Shown here: piece after piece, positions 54,206 through 64,000 of the stretch
How the letters are laid out: each line of letters opens with the position of its first letter
Numbering within the stretch: position 1 is the first letter of the stretch
Assembly: GCA_023376005.1 (NCBI GenBank)
Contig: CM042143.1
Coordinates: 84,154,530 to 84,218,529, forward strand
Source: Doryteuthis pealeii
Taxonomy: Eukaryota; Mollusca; Cephalopoda; Myopsida; Loliginidae
DNA length: 64,000 bases
Reading direction: 5' to 3'
Notes under the pieces: model-generated
Seen by the model: the letters and a program-made list of their open reading frames with translations, nothing else
What the model was told of the DNA's origin: nothing
Databases searched by the model: none
Program-made: the position numbers and the translations under genes

Positions 54206-54744
54206 GCAGCGCATATGTTGGGTTGTAGTGACCTCTTGAATAGACCAAGTGTAAAGATGAACCCAACATGGGAACCAATCATTGAAAAGGCTAAATCAAA
54301 TTGTTTTTAAAGTAAATTACTTTAAAAATAAAATATCGAAAAAGACTGTGTCATTGGATTTTACGCCTCGAGTTGCATAAGAAATTCCAATAAACATTTT
54401 TTTTCCCCCTAAATGATTGTGATTTTTCTTGTGACACATGTCAGAAGAAAGCTAGCAGCACAAAGATTTTTTTTTAAATAAATAATTGCTAAAAAAATTT
54501 CAATCTAAATTGGTAGTGAAAGGTTTAAGGCAGAAAATGATAACAAAAATCTACTGTTTTACTTATTCTTGCTTAAGTCATGATTTTTTTGAATGAAACG
54601 TGCATTGCAAAATTTAAAAATGTAATTATCCCATAATTAATGTAAAGAATTATTTGATACAGTTTTAAGGATGAAAAATACAATGAGTGGTAAAAAAATC
54701 AAAAATAGCTTTTTAAAAATGGAAACATCTTAAAAAACTAATAA
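54206..54744. other. AT-rich, nothing recognised
   Basis: No repeat-family or coding match. Confidence 0.45.
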
Positions 54745-55117
54745 TACTAAGATGAATCAAAAGTTTTGCAATATTTTGATATGTACAAATTTGAATAACA
54801 TACATGTGGTTGGTGGGGGCGCATTGTACATTGGTTAAAGTCATAGGAAATGGACTCATTGATCCGAGTTCATATACTGGACAAGGCTGTTTGCATTTCA
54901 CATTGCACTAATACCCTTGGGAAAGGTATTCATCGAACTACTCTCTTCCAGCTATGGGTAAATAGTAGGACAGACTGGGCTCCTTAACCTTGGCTAGGTA
55001 ACCAGTCTTGGAGAAGGAAAACTCTAAACTAAAACCTGTTAAACTCTGTTTAAGAAATTGATCTTGTGTCATATCCTGCTTGTGTAGAGAGGTTGGTTAT
55101 ATATATATATTATATAT

Positions 55118-55148
<31 letters not shown>

Positions 55149-55439
55149 GTAGTATTGTTGTAGTTGGTGTACTGACACATTGTGCATTGCTTCATTCCGA
55201 TTTGAAAGGTGCACAGATGAATGTGCAATGTTGTCTAAATTTGGAAATTATGCTTTAAAAGGATGGATTCCAAGGCTGTGCTCCAAGACATAGTGGTAAA
55301 TCTGGCAAGTATCACTTGGAGAGTATCAGGCGATCATGGCAGTCAAGTGTGGTTTGTCCCCTTTCCGACCTCAGCAAAAAGCATTCAGAGATGTTGAATT
55401 GTGCCTCACATTACAAAAAACTTTTGACTTCTCCTAGTA
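54745..55439. mobile_element. mariner element remnant split by a SINE
   Basis: The left terminus resembles TACTAGGGTGAGT...AAAAGTTTTGCAATATT (54745-54778); the right terminus is TTTTGACTTCTCCTAGTA. The interior (55140-55430) matches 57560-57940 with an internal deletion. A SINE A and its (TA)n tail occupy about 54815-55140. Confidence 0.8.
54815..55140 (+). mobile_element. tRNA-derived SINE A inside mariner, with (TA)n tail
   Basis: Head GCATTGTACATTGGTTAAAG, degraded box B GAGTTCATATACTG, full body and a (TA)n tail to 55140. Confidence 0.82.
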
Positions 55440-55754
55440 TAATGAATTTTTAAAAATATATGTTCTTATTTAATTTCATTAGTCTTTTTAATATAATATA
55501 TTTCATTACATTAAAATATTAAATGGCTTATGCACAGTGGAGGGTGCATATTCTTACTAGTTGGTATCAAATGTAAAAGTATCAAAAGAGAGAAAGTTTT
55601 TTTTATTTCTTTTGGTCATTAAATAAAAATATCAAAATTACTATTTAACAATCATGATGATGAAAATATCTATCATGCTATTAATGAATAGACTCATTAG
55701 ATATACCAACAAAGAAGCATACATGGACTCCACGAGAACATCATACATATAAAC

Positions 55755-55792
<38 letters not shown>

Positions 55793-56000
55793 ATGTGAGA
55801 AAAATAACTACAACAAATAATCACCCTGAAGATGGTCATGATTGTGGTTGAAAGTGGTCGAAAGCACTTGGGGAAAATATGGAGCACATTCTCTAACTTT
55901 TGAACTCTGATATAAGAAAAATTACATGAGGGCTTGAATATAATCAATTGAAAATCATCAAGACGAAATATTTATGGCATTCTACCAAATCTGTTTATAT
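55440..56000. other. Unassigned, with (TG)n
   Basis: (TG)n at 55760-55790. A possible hammerhead-like CCCTGAAGATGG at 55829 has no matching stem. Confidence 0.4.
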
Positions 56001-56532
56001 ATGTAGTATATTAGGAAAAATGAAAAAACAAAGGTTTAAATGGGTTAAGTGGTGAGTTTATTGGCTGACGCTGTAGTGTTTCGATCTATTAATTAGATCA
56101 TCTTCAGGGCATTTGTTGGTATATGGAAGGTGATAAGAAATTATTTATCACAGAATAATGAGAAAAGCGAGTGGTAGTTATTGTTATTCAGTCTGTTTAA
56201 AAATTTTTGAGGTTTGAAAAAAGGGACGGTTTTGAAATATGACGTCAAATATTCTATTTTACGGTATTTTTGGGTATAGAATATTTGACGTCATATTTCA
56301 AAACCGTCCCTTTTTTCAAACCTCAAAAATTTTTAAACAGACTGATTAACAATAACTACCACTCACTTTTCTTGTTATTCTGTGATAAATAATTTCTTAT
56401 CACCTTCCATATACCAACAAATGCCCTGAAGATGATCTAATTAATAGATCGAAACACTGCAGCATCGGCCAATAAACTCACCACTTAACCCATTTAAACC
56501 TTTGTTTTTTCATTTTTCCTAATATACTACAT
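56001..56532. mobile_element. 532-bp near-perfect palindrome with hammerhead-like motifs
   Basis: Arms of about 255 bp, start ATGTAGTATATTAGGAAAAA and close with its inverse. Each arm has CTGAAGA (56107-56101 minus; 56426-56432 plus), a six-pair stem GATCTA/TAGATC and GAAAC. An extra T lies between core and stem II, and stems I and III are weak. Confidence 0.85.
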
Positions 56533-56561
56533 ACCGTTGGATTCACTTCCTTTCTTCACAC

Positions 56562-56562
<1 letters not shown>

Positions 56563-56597
<35 letters not shown>

Positions 56598-56600
56598 ATT
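56563..56600. repeat. (TA)n(TG)n microsatellite
   Basis: Follows the 532-bp palindrome. Confidence 0.9.
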
Positions 56601-57410
56601 GTATGTATGTATTCTTTTGGTGAAAGGAAAATAAAGAGTATGATTAAGAGCTATATTCATTTGTAATGATATACTATACAATTAAAAAGCGTTTGCTAAC
56701 ATTGGTTTCAAAGCAGCGTATTAGCCGCTTATCAACAGGACAAAGCCCCTTGGAAAACTTTCTTGTCTGAAAAAAAGAGGAATTAAAAATAAGTCAAGTC
56801 AAGATTATGTAGAAATGTTCTCAAATTGAAGATGTTTATTTGTATTGTTTTCCAGTTTAAGTGGGGGGAAAGAGAAGGGAGATGGTGGCGGGAGGGGGGC
56901 ATGGAGAGGTACAGCAATTATAAATTGAAACAGTCTTCTATTCTTTTCCTCCCAGGAGACTTAGTGGTTTCATCTTTTTAACAGATTTGAAAAAACAAAA
57001 AACAAAAAAACAAAAAAGAAAGTAAAAGAACAGACAAATAATCAATTGTAAAAATTATTTTCTTTTTCAAAAAGGATTTTAAAATTTGAAAGTAATTTTT
57101 TTTTTTTTTTTGAAAACCTACAAAATAAAAAAAAAAAAAGGTGAAAAGAAAGATAACAAAGATCCTCCTTTATAAAAGAAAATTGATTTTTACCTGGTCC
57201 CTGCTCTCCCCACCTCCCCTCACTGCTCTCCAGTGCAAGAAAAAAAAAATGCTTTTATTTTCAAACTTTTGACAACATTGGTCCTTTCAGAGCAGGAGAA
57301 AATAAATATGACACATACTAGAAGACAAATTTTATCCATGGAAATATAAATTTGAAAAATGGCTTAGAATAAAAAAAAAAAAAAAAAAATTTAAATTTAT
57401 CTTCTTGTAA
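56601..57410. other. Unassigned, purine/pyrimidine-rich
   Basis: Several A- and T-runs and a GGGAGG-rich stretch near 56860-56910. No coding match. Confidence 0.4.
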
Positions 57411-57973
57411 TACTAGGGGGAGTCAAAAGTTTTGCAATATTTTAGTACCTTGCGAGTTTGCAGTTTGTATATCATGTGACCAAGGAAGTTCAAGCCATGG
57501 AAGATACCCATTATGGTTGATAGTATTGTGGTAGTTGGTGTGCTGACATGTTGTGCATTGTTTCACTTTGTGTATGATTTGAAAATTGCACAGAAGAACA
57601 TGCAACGTAGTCAAATTTTGGAACTTATGCTCTATCAGTTTGAACTGGACCAAAACACTGTGGAAGCAACCAAAAACATTTGTTGTGAGAATGGTGAATA
57701 TGCAGTTGATCACAGTACAGTAACCAGATGGTTCAAGAAGTTTTGCTAGGGTTTCAAGAAACTCAATGATCAGACAAGGCCATGGATTGCAAGGTTGTGC
57801 TCTAAGCCATAGAGGCAAATCTGACAAGTAGCACTTGGAGAGTATCAGGAGAGCTTGGCCTCTCACAGTCCATTGTTGTTTATAACCTTCAAGATCTCAG
57901 CAAAAGCATCTGAAGTTGCTGAATTGTACTTCACATTACCAAAATATTGCAAAACTTTTAACTCACCCTAGTA
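57411..57973 (+). mobile_element. mariner element remnant with both termini
   Basis: Inverted termini of about 36 bp beginning TACTAGGGGGAGTCAAAAGT and inverse ending CCCTAGTA, with TA at both ends. The plus strand reads RSQILELMLYQFELDQNTVE, HSTVTRWFKKFC, then after a stop NDQTRPWIARLCSK and ASEVAELYFTLPK. This is the mariner N-terminal helix-turn-helix (…STVQRWFKKF…) without the catalytic domain. Confidence 0.88.
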
Positions 57974-58939
57974 CATAAGTTAGAATTATGACTTAAAAGA
58001 TATAAAACCATATGACCAAATAGACTTTCTATTTTCATGAAAAAGGTTTTTTTGGGGTTTTTTTTCCAACTTTTCCTGAATAAAACATTTCTCTGCGTTG
58101 CGATGGTTGCTACTTGGTTTCACTGTTTTTTCTATCTGTTTTCTCCAAACTCAAAAATATTAATGCTGTCAAAAATTCAAAATAAGACATATTTACAATA
58201 GGAAACCAGGTAAACAAACCTATTTCTCTCTTTTGCAGCATCCACACACACACACAGACACACAAACACGCACGCACACACACTCATTTTTATCATGTAT
58301 TGTCATGGTAATTTACGGAAAAAATGTTCTTGTTTTTTTTTCTTTTTTAACTTGCAGAATCTTATAAAATTCTTTGTTACTTTTTTTCTTTCCCTTTTTT
58401 TTTTTTTTTTTTTTTTCCCAAACATATTGGCATGAACTACATGAGAAAATAATATAACAGCAGTCAATCTGAATAACTATTGCTGGTTCACAAGTCATTT
58501 CTGTTAGAAGAACAAACTATGGAACACTTTCACAATAGTGAAGAGGTGAAAAAAAAAAAAGCAAAAGAAAACATGCTGCCCTCCCCCTCAGAAACAAAGG
58601 AAAACAAAAAAAAAATATATAGCCAGGGACGGTGTGTGTAGCTGGTGAATTGAGTAACTTGTCACCGGTGGTATGAAGCCAGTCCATCTGTTCCAGCCTC
58701 CTCAGAACACTTGGTCAACCTACAGCAGTAAGCAAGTGGTCAGTCTGGTGGTCAGCTAAATAAATTGGTGTTGGTGATAGTAGTGATGGTCAGTCATTTG
58801 GGGGGAAAAAAGTCATGTATTTAGTTTTGACAATAACAGTCTTTTTGGGTTGGGGTTATTTTGTTTGTTTTTTTTTTTTTGTAAAAGGGAGACCTCAGAA
58901 GTGTAGAGATTTCAAAGGGAGCTAAAAAGATACACACAA

Positions 58940-58977
<38 letters not shown>

Positions 58978-59271
58978 AACACATACACACAGATTGGCCA
59001 TGTGCACATTATATACAATAGGTAAATGCTTGCATACCAGTATTTGTAGAGTAGATAATTCACAAACTAGTCACAGGTTTGAAAGTGCAACTCATTTTCA
59101 GCAGTTCACCAATTATGGATGGAGGAAGCCACATGACGTGGGCATTGTCCAATCAGCATCTAATATCCAAGTCATTATTATTATTATTATTATCTACAGC
59201 AAGAGAAAAACTTGTAATGAAGCAGACTGGGTTCTGGATCAACAAAATGGAAGTGTAAAATGACTAAGAAC

Positions 59272-59323
<52 letters not shown>

Positions 59324-60858
59324 TGACTTTTTTTTGTTGCAGCAACACAGTAAAGGACCACAATAATAGCAGATGTAGCGATATCATTTTTTGTTGATTT
59401 TGACTTTAATATAGCAGCAGGAGTTTTTTTTTTATTTAAAAAAACAAAAAATGACAAAGAAAAAAGGTAATCAACGTGAAGAGCCCTATAAGCTAATCAC
59501 TACTGCAGCAGGTTAACTAAGATCTACAAGTATCCGAGACCCTTCGAGTCATTACATGGTAATGACTTATTAGGTTATTAGATAATGAAAAAAAAAAAAA
59601 AAAATGGAGTAAGAGGAGGAGGAGGAGGAGAGAAGGAGGAGAAGTGTTAGCAACAATGCTAATAGATGAGATTCTGAAAAAAACACACCTGTCCATGTGA
59701 AGTCTGGGTTTAAAAGATGAAGAAAGTTTCTTTTCTTTGTTTTAAAGAGGGAAAAAAAAAAAAGGTACAAAAAAATAAACAACAATAAAATTCCCTCCCC
59801 GCAAGCAACAAACAAACAGTTAAATGATTGAACATTGTCACAGTGGTGTGTAGCACCGCCGGTCAGAAAAACATCTCTGGCAGGATGTGTAGCCAGGGAA
59901 AAGAAAAAGGGGGGGGTTACCAGACATCCCAGAGTTTGATTAATTTTGTGAAGAAGGTTGGTGGAGCGACAAAAAAAAAAAAAAAAAAAAAGTTTAGTGA
60001 CCAGAGGTCATTGATCGCTTTTTTTTTTCGGGGGGGTGGGAGGTTGGTTGTATCTTGCCCGTTTGATTGCCAAGTGTTCTGATTTACAGCAAGGGTCAAC
60101 AGAATCAGCCTGGAGCTGGCAATGAGGCAGCACAAAAAAAAAAAAAAAAAAAAAAAAAAAAACGGAAAAGAGAAAAAAACGAAAGAAGAGAGGAAGAAGG
60201 ATAAAAAAAAAAAAAATGATGAGTGAAAAAAGCGAGGAATTAAAATCTGAGTTGAAGAATGAATGAAAGTGTGTGAGGCAATGAACTTTAGAAAGTGGAA
60301 GGGGTAGGGGGTGGCGAGATTTGCTGCTAGGGGTCAGCAATGGGTAAGGGAGTTAGAATCCAGTGGATAATGGGTCAGACAGATAGAGCACATTAATATT
60401 GCAAGAAAAAAACAGTAAAGAAGAAGTCTGTATTGATAATGAAGATTTTAGTAAAATGTTGATGGTCAGAGGGGTCGGGGGGAGGGAGAGCTTAGTTGTG
60501 ATAATGGCCAAGACACTTTGGACATTGCGAATAATAATAATAAAAGGCAATGCTTAAGTTATGTCTGAGGTATGACTAAATGAGTGAGTGAGAGTTGGTC
60601 AGCCAACGCCCATCCAATGTCATTTTTGGATAGCCAAGGCCAAAACCGAGCCAGCAGCAGCAGCAGGGCAAGAATTGCAGAGAAGCCAACCGTTTTTTTT
60701 TTAGCTTCTTTGAAAATAATATTGATAAAGATGATGATAAAAATGATGTTTTTATGCTCTGTTTTTTTTTTGTTGTTATTTTTGTGTTTTCTTTTAATTC
60801 TCATCTTTTGTTAAAGTAAAATAGAGAAGGGAAATATTTAAGGATATAATTAGGGACT

Positions 60859-60902
<44 letters not shown>

Positions 60903-60987
60903 CAGTGCCTAATATTTAGTTGAGAGTCAAATTTTAAAATAATTTAGAGAGAGAGAGTGCTTAATATTTAGTTGATAGCCAGATTTT

Positions 60988-61065
<78 letters not shown>

Positions 61066-61439
61066 AAAGTTTCAGTAAAAAAAAGAAAAATCCTAAGATC
61101 AGATGTCAAAGAATTGTTTCAGTTATCCAAACATCCTAGAAGTAAATCTGTAGCTGAAGCTACATGCAACAGATCTTCTTAATAGATATCAAATTTGATT
61201 CTTCTACTTCTTCTATGAATAGCAATAAATTCAACTGATTCATTCTCAATTGTAAACCAGTCATGAAAATGACACAATGAGTGGAATGAGAAAACTTATC
61301 TTTATAATAAGTTTTCATTCTATTACATAACTATTAAAAATACTGTTGATTGGGTTGAGAGTGAAAATTTGTCAGGATATTGGCTCAGATATTAACACTA
61401 AGTTTCATCTTTCTACTCTAGAAATATCAACGAGTTTAG
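57974..61439. other. Long stretch without gene, low-complexity rich
   Basis: Unlike 25-56 kb, it lacks the window's repeat families. It holds (AC)n at 58942-58972, (AAT)n near 59176, (GA)n at 59279-59321, 60862-60898 and 60993-61062, and A-runs at 59971 and 60134-60161. The texture resembles a long UTR or non-coding RNA, but neither strand gives a recognisable reading. Confidence 0.4.
60993..61062. repeat. (GA)n microsatellite, 70 bp
   Basis: Longest pure GA run in the window. A shorter one lies at 60862-60898, and a near-duplicate flank TAATATTTAGTTGA.AG..A precedes both copies at 60911 and 60962. Confidence 0.95.
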
Positions 61440-61445
61440 TTACAA

Positions 61446-61800
61446 ATAATTATGATATTTCCGACTGTTGTCCTCACCATTTTTGGGTATAAACACAATG
61501 TTCAGGCTACTGTAACCTCAGGCTCTGTTTTGGGTGTTTATTTATTATTTTAATTACCTTAAAATAAGTCATCTTCAGACGATTACCCATGAATTCAGTT
61601 TCGGAGCTTATGAATTCATGGGTAATCGCCTGAAGATGACTTATTTTAAGGTAATCAAAATAATAAATGAAAAACACCTAAACAGAACCCGAGGTTACAG
61701 TGGCCTGGACATTGTGTTTATACACAATAAAGATGACGGCAACAGTCTGAAATATCATAATTATTCATATCAAGCCTCATCTCATATATACACATACAAG
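61446..61800. mobile_element. Hammerhead-like repeats, outward-facing inverted pair
   Basis: Arms of about 150 bp around 61605. Stem I strands AAACAC (61674) and GTGTTT (61714) are kept in the right arm while the core has decayed (CCTAAAC). Family end ATCAAGCCTCATCTCAT at 61769. Confidence 0.7.
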
Positions 61801-62435
61801 TCTAGTTACATTGTCAAGACGTTTTTTTATAATGAAGGTTTAATCTTTGCAAACTGCACAGATGAAATAATTTTTCACTTTGAAAGTGTCTACAAATATA
61901 GAATGATTTCAAAACTGATTAATGTTAAAATGAACAAATAAAGCTTGGCCACAAAAACTTTTGAAATACCCTTTTGTCTACAGCTGTACATATGTGTAAT
62001 AGCTGTAATACTCTAAACAGTCAATCAATCTATATGCATAAATATCTACTTATAGAAAATGATTAATGTCTCCAAAACAAATCCTAATTATTTTATCTAT
62101 TCACTACTTAATATGCATAGGACTGTGTTAATGACTAGAGAATATAAGAATTGGTATTGTCTCACGTTACAGTTGAAAATGACCAGGCCATCCTATCTTA
62201 TGATAACTTTTGGGGTTCATTTCACAAACTAATTTATTAATAAGGGGAGGGGAGAGGAAGAAGATTTTATTGATATCATTGAACTTGCAGTACTCAAAAG
62301 CCATGAAGAATATGTATATGGCACGTTGTAAGTGATTTATAACATCAACTCGTATTTCCAACTGAAATAACGGCCCAGCATCCTAATATTGTCATCTGGT
62401 CTGCTAATCTGAAAAAGTTTTCATTGTTGAGTTAA
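61801..62435. other. Unassigned AT-rich stretch
   Basis: No repeat-family or coding match. Confidence 0.45.
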
Positions 62436-62700
62436 CAGTCCTTTTTGAGGAAAATCTTGACTGGGCATGTCAGAGTAAGTTGGAAAAATATGAAGATCTA
62501 CAAGAACAATGTGTCAGAAATGGATGGATAACAAATATATTTCCTATTGAAGTCAGATGCCGAGGGTTCATTACCAACTCAACCTCCGCATTTTTGACTA
62601 AACTTGGATTTTCTCCATCAGACAAGAGGAAATACATAAAAAAAGATCCAAGATAAGGCTCTAACTGCATCAGCGTGGATATGGCAATACCACAGTGTGA
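62436..62700 (+). pseudogene. Retroelement ORF C-terminal remnant
   Basis: Reads KLEKYEDLQEQCVRNGW, IFPIEVRCRGFITNSTSAFL, KLGFSPSDKRKYIKK, then a one-base shift into QDKALTASAWIW. The pattern (GW...PVEVGCRGF...L..LG...K) is a C-terminal region I know from invertebrate reverse-transcriptase-bearing elements; exact family not assigned. Confidence 0.65.
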
Positions 62701-62985
62701 CACCAAACCAACAAAGTCTGGTGGTATTGTGAGATACTGCTGGGGCGCACTAGCTTAGTGGTAATAATGCTTCGGCCCTGAAACCATGCCTGAACCCAGA
62801 GTAATCATCTGATGAAGGCTTTGTTGAATGCAATGCTACTGTTTAAACAGCAGTCGTCATTTGAAGTTATAAAGATTTTGCATTTAGTACCTGTAATTCT
62901 CCAATAGACATCTTTTAAAATGTTACCAAGTCTAATGTGGAATTATGATATAATGTAAAAATTACCATTTTTTCAACTTCCATCC

Positions 62986-63207
62986 AATATATATATATAT
63001 ATATATGTGAATATGATAAAATGAAAAAACAAAGGATGTTTACAACTGCATGGACTCATCAGGAGAGAATGTGCAAACCGTTTCGGGGCCTTTCTCTCGA
63101 CGGTTTAAAAAGCCACACGGCCCTTCCTCACTAATATATGTATATATATATATTAGCAACACCGGCCCTTCCTCACTAATATATGTATATATATATATAT
63201 TTTTTTT
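62986..63207. repeat. (TA)n arrays and a 46-bp direct repeat
   Basis: GGCCCTTCCTCACTAATATA occurs at 63119 and 63165, each followed by (TA)n. Another (TA)n is at 62986-63006. Confidence 0.75.
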
Positions 63208-63360
63208 TAAGCCTTTTCCTTCACCAAATGTATTGTTCTGTTAAAAGGTATTTAACATTGAGCTTTCAACTTGGACTAGAACAACTCTAATATTTCATAG
63301 TTAAAAAAGACCCACCTTAGAATCATCTTAACACCAACAAACCTGGTGATTTACCTATTG

Positions 63361-63408
<48 letters not shown>

Positions 63409-63421
63409 TTATATATATATT
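63361..63421. repeat. (TA)n(CA)n(TA)n microsatellite
   Basis: Compound dinucleotide array. Confidence 0.95.
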
Positions 63422-63504
63422 ATTTTCATTCATATCATAACGCTTTGGGTAACCATAATTTAGCTAAAATGTATATAAAGGTAGGCTAGTTTAAAGTATC
63501 TGTT

Positions 63505-63605
63505 GTAGAGCAATATTTAGCATACAGTTAGAGAGAGTGTGATCCTCACTGAGTCTCAATATTTTGGCCATGTGCCAGATTAAGCCAAATTGAGATAGTT
63601 AGTAG
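63505..63605 (+). mobile_element. tRNA-derived SINE C, degraded
   Basis: TAGAGCAATATTTAGC head, GTGATCCTCACTGAGTC, GGCCATGTGCCAGATTAAGC. Confidence 0.55.
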
Positions 63606-63721
63606 CTAATTGCTCTCTTCTGCTATATTGCAATAATATCAATAAAGTGATTAAAAAAAAGGTGATTCTCAAAGATTAACCCAATCTAATAAGAACCAGA
63701 ATCAATATTATCAGATGTTAT

Positions 63722-63933
63722 TTAACCCTTTATCTACCAGAGCGCCCTAAACCACCTGACGATAAAAAATCCTGGATCCCCAGAAAAAAGATCATCAGGT
63801 CTTAGAAAATGGTTTAGAGTTAAAAGAAAAGAGAAATGAATTAAATGAATACATTTCTATTCAGTAGTAAAAGATCGGCAATACGGTAATAGCTTGTCAG
63901 CCATTTCACCATAAATAATAGATAAAGGGTTAA
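63722..63933. mobile_element. piggyBac-type MITE, copy 2
   Basis: TTAA at 63722-63725 and 63930-63933. Termini CCCTTTATCTACCAG and AGATAAAGGG. Interior shared with 9394-9617 (ATACATTTCTATTCAGTAGT). Confidence 0.82.
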
Positions 63934-64000
63934 TAAGAAAATGAATGAAGATAGAAGATTATACCAAATGTTTTACTGTTTAGTAAGCTGTCCACAGGTC

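Noticed and set aside
55820..55880. CCCTGAAGATGG followed by GGTCGAAAG, hammerhead-like
   Set aside because: The segments meant to form stem II are direct, not inverse, repeats (GGTC twice).
63040..63110. CTGATGA and GAAAC on the minus strand suggesting another hammerhead
   Set aside because: The order is permuted (GAAAC before CTGATGA) and the would-be stem II strands pair at only one position.

Overview
This is a eukaryotic, animal nuclear DNA window: AT-rich, with spliceosomal introns, and dense in transposon debris and microsatellites. It holds two recognisable protein genes in head-to-head orientation. The first is LENG8 (SAC3/GANP family) on the minus strand. Ten exons were placed here by matching reading phase across every splice junction, from the start codon at 22067 down to an exon ending at 1381; the gene runs off the left edge before its SAC3 domain. 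The second is MCM10 on the plus strand (22382-25040), a single uninterrupted exon apart from two one-base deletions. Between the two start codons lie 314 bp that look like a shared CpG-poor bidirectional promoter, with a perfect NRF1-type palindrome, CCAAT boxes and an E2F-like site. The species cannot be read from the sequence. A lophotrochozoan, plausibly a cephalopod mollusc, is my inference from the long repeat-filled introns, abundant tRNA- and 5S-derived SINEs and Penelope-type sequences.

Layout. 1-22 kb is LENG8; its introns carry SINEs, a hAT remnant, LINE remnants, Helitrons and a piggyBac-type MITE. 22-25 kb is the promoter and MCM10. From 25 to 64 kb I find no convincing host gene. 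This part is a mosaic of mobile elements: mariner remnants, LINE reverse-transcriptase fragments, three tRNA-derived SINE families (called A, B and C here), a 5S rRNA-derived SINE, a larger family that shares the 5S SINE's tail (called R3), a 430-bp repeat in four copies (called D), a MITE with telomere-like CCCTAA tracts (five copies), foldback elements, and long palindromes embedded in (TA)n microsatellites. Many insertions are nested, so their relative ages can be read.

The most unusual content is a set of hammerhead-ribozyme-like motifs. One at 37315-37356 (minus strand) has the complete hammerhead core with three paired stems. Several others are degenerate but keep stem I or the core. 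They tend to occur as outward-facing inverted pairs (minus copy left, plus copy right) at six loci. The known association of hammerheads with Penelope-like elements, and a possible Penelope-type reverse-transcriptase fragment at 50317-50592, suggest these are non-autonomous Penelope/retrozyme-like remnants.

How the genes relate: LENG8 belongs to a family linked to mRNA processing and export, and MCM10 to replication initiation. They share a promoter, not a pathway. The two indels in MCM10 look like consensus sequencing errors, because restoring one base at each gives 886 codons plus stop, close to the 875 residues of human MCM10.
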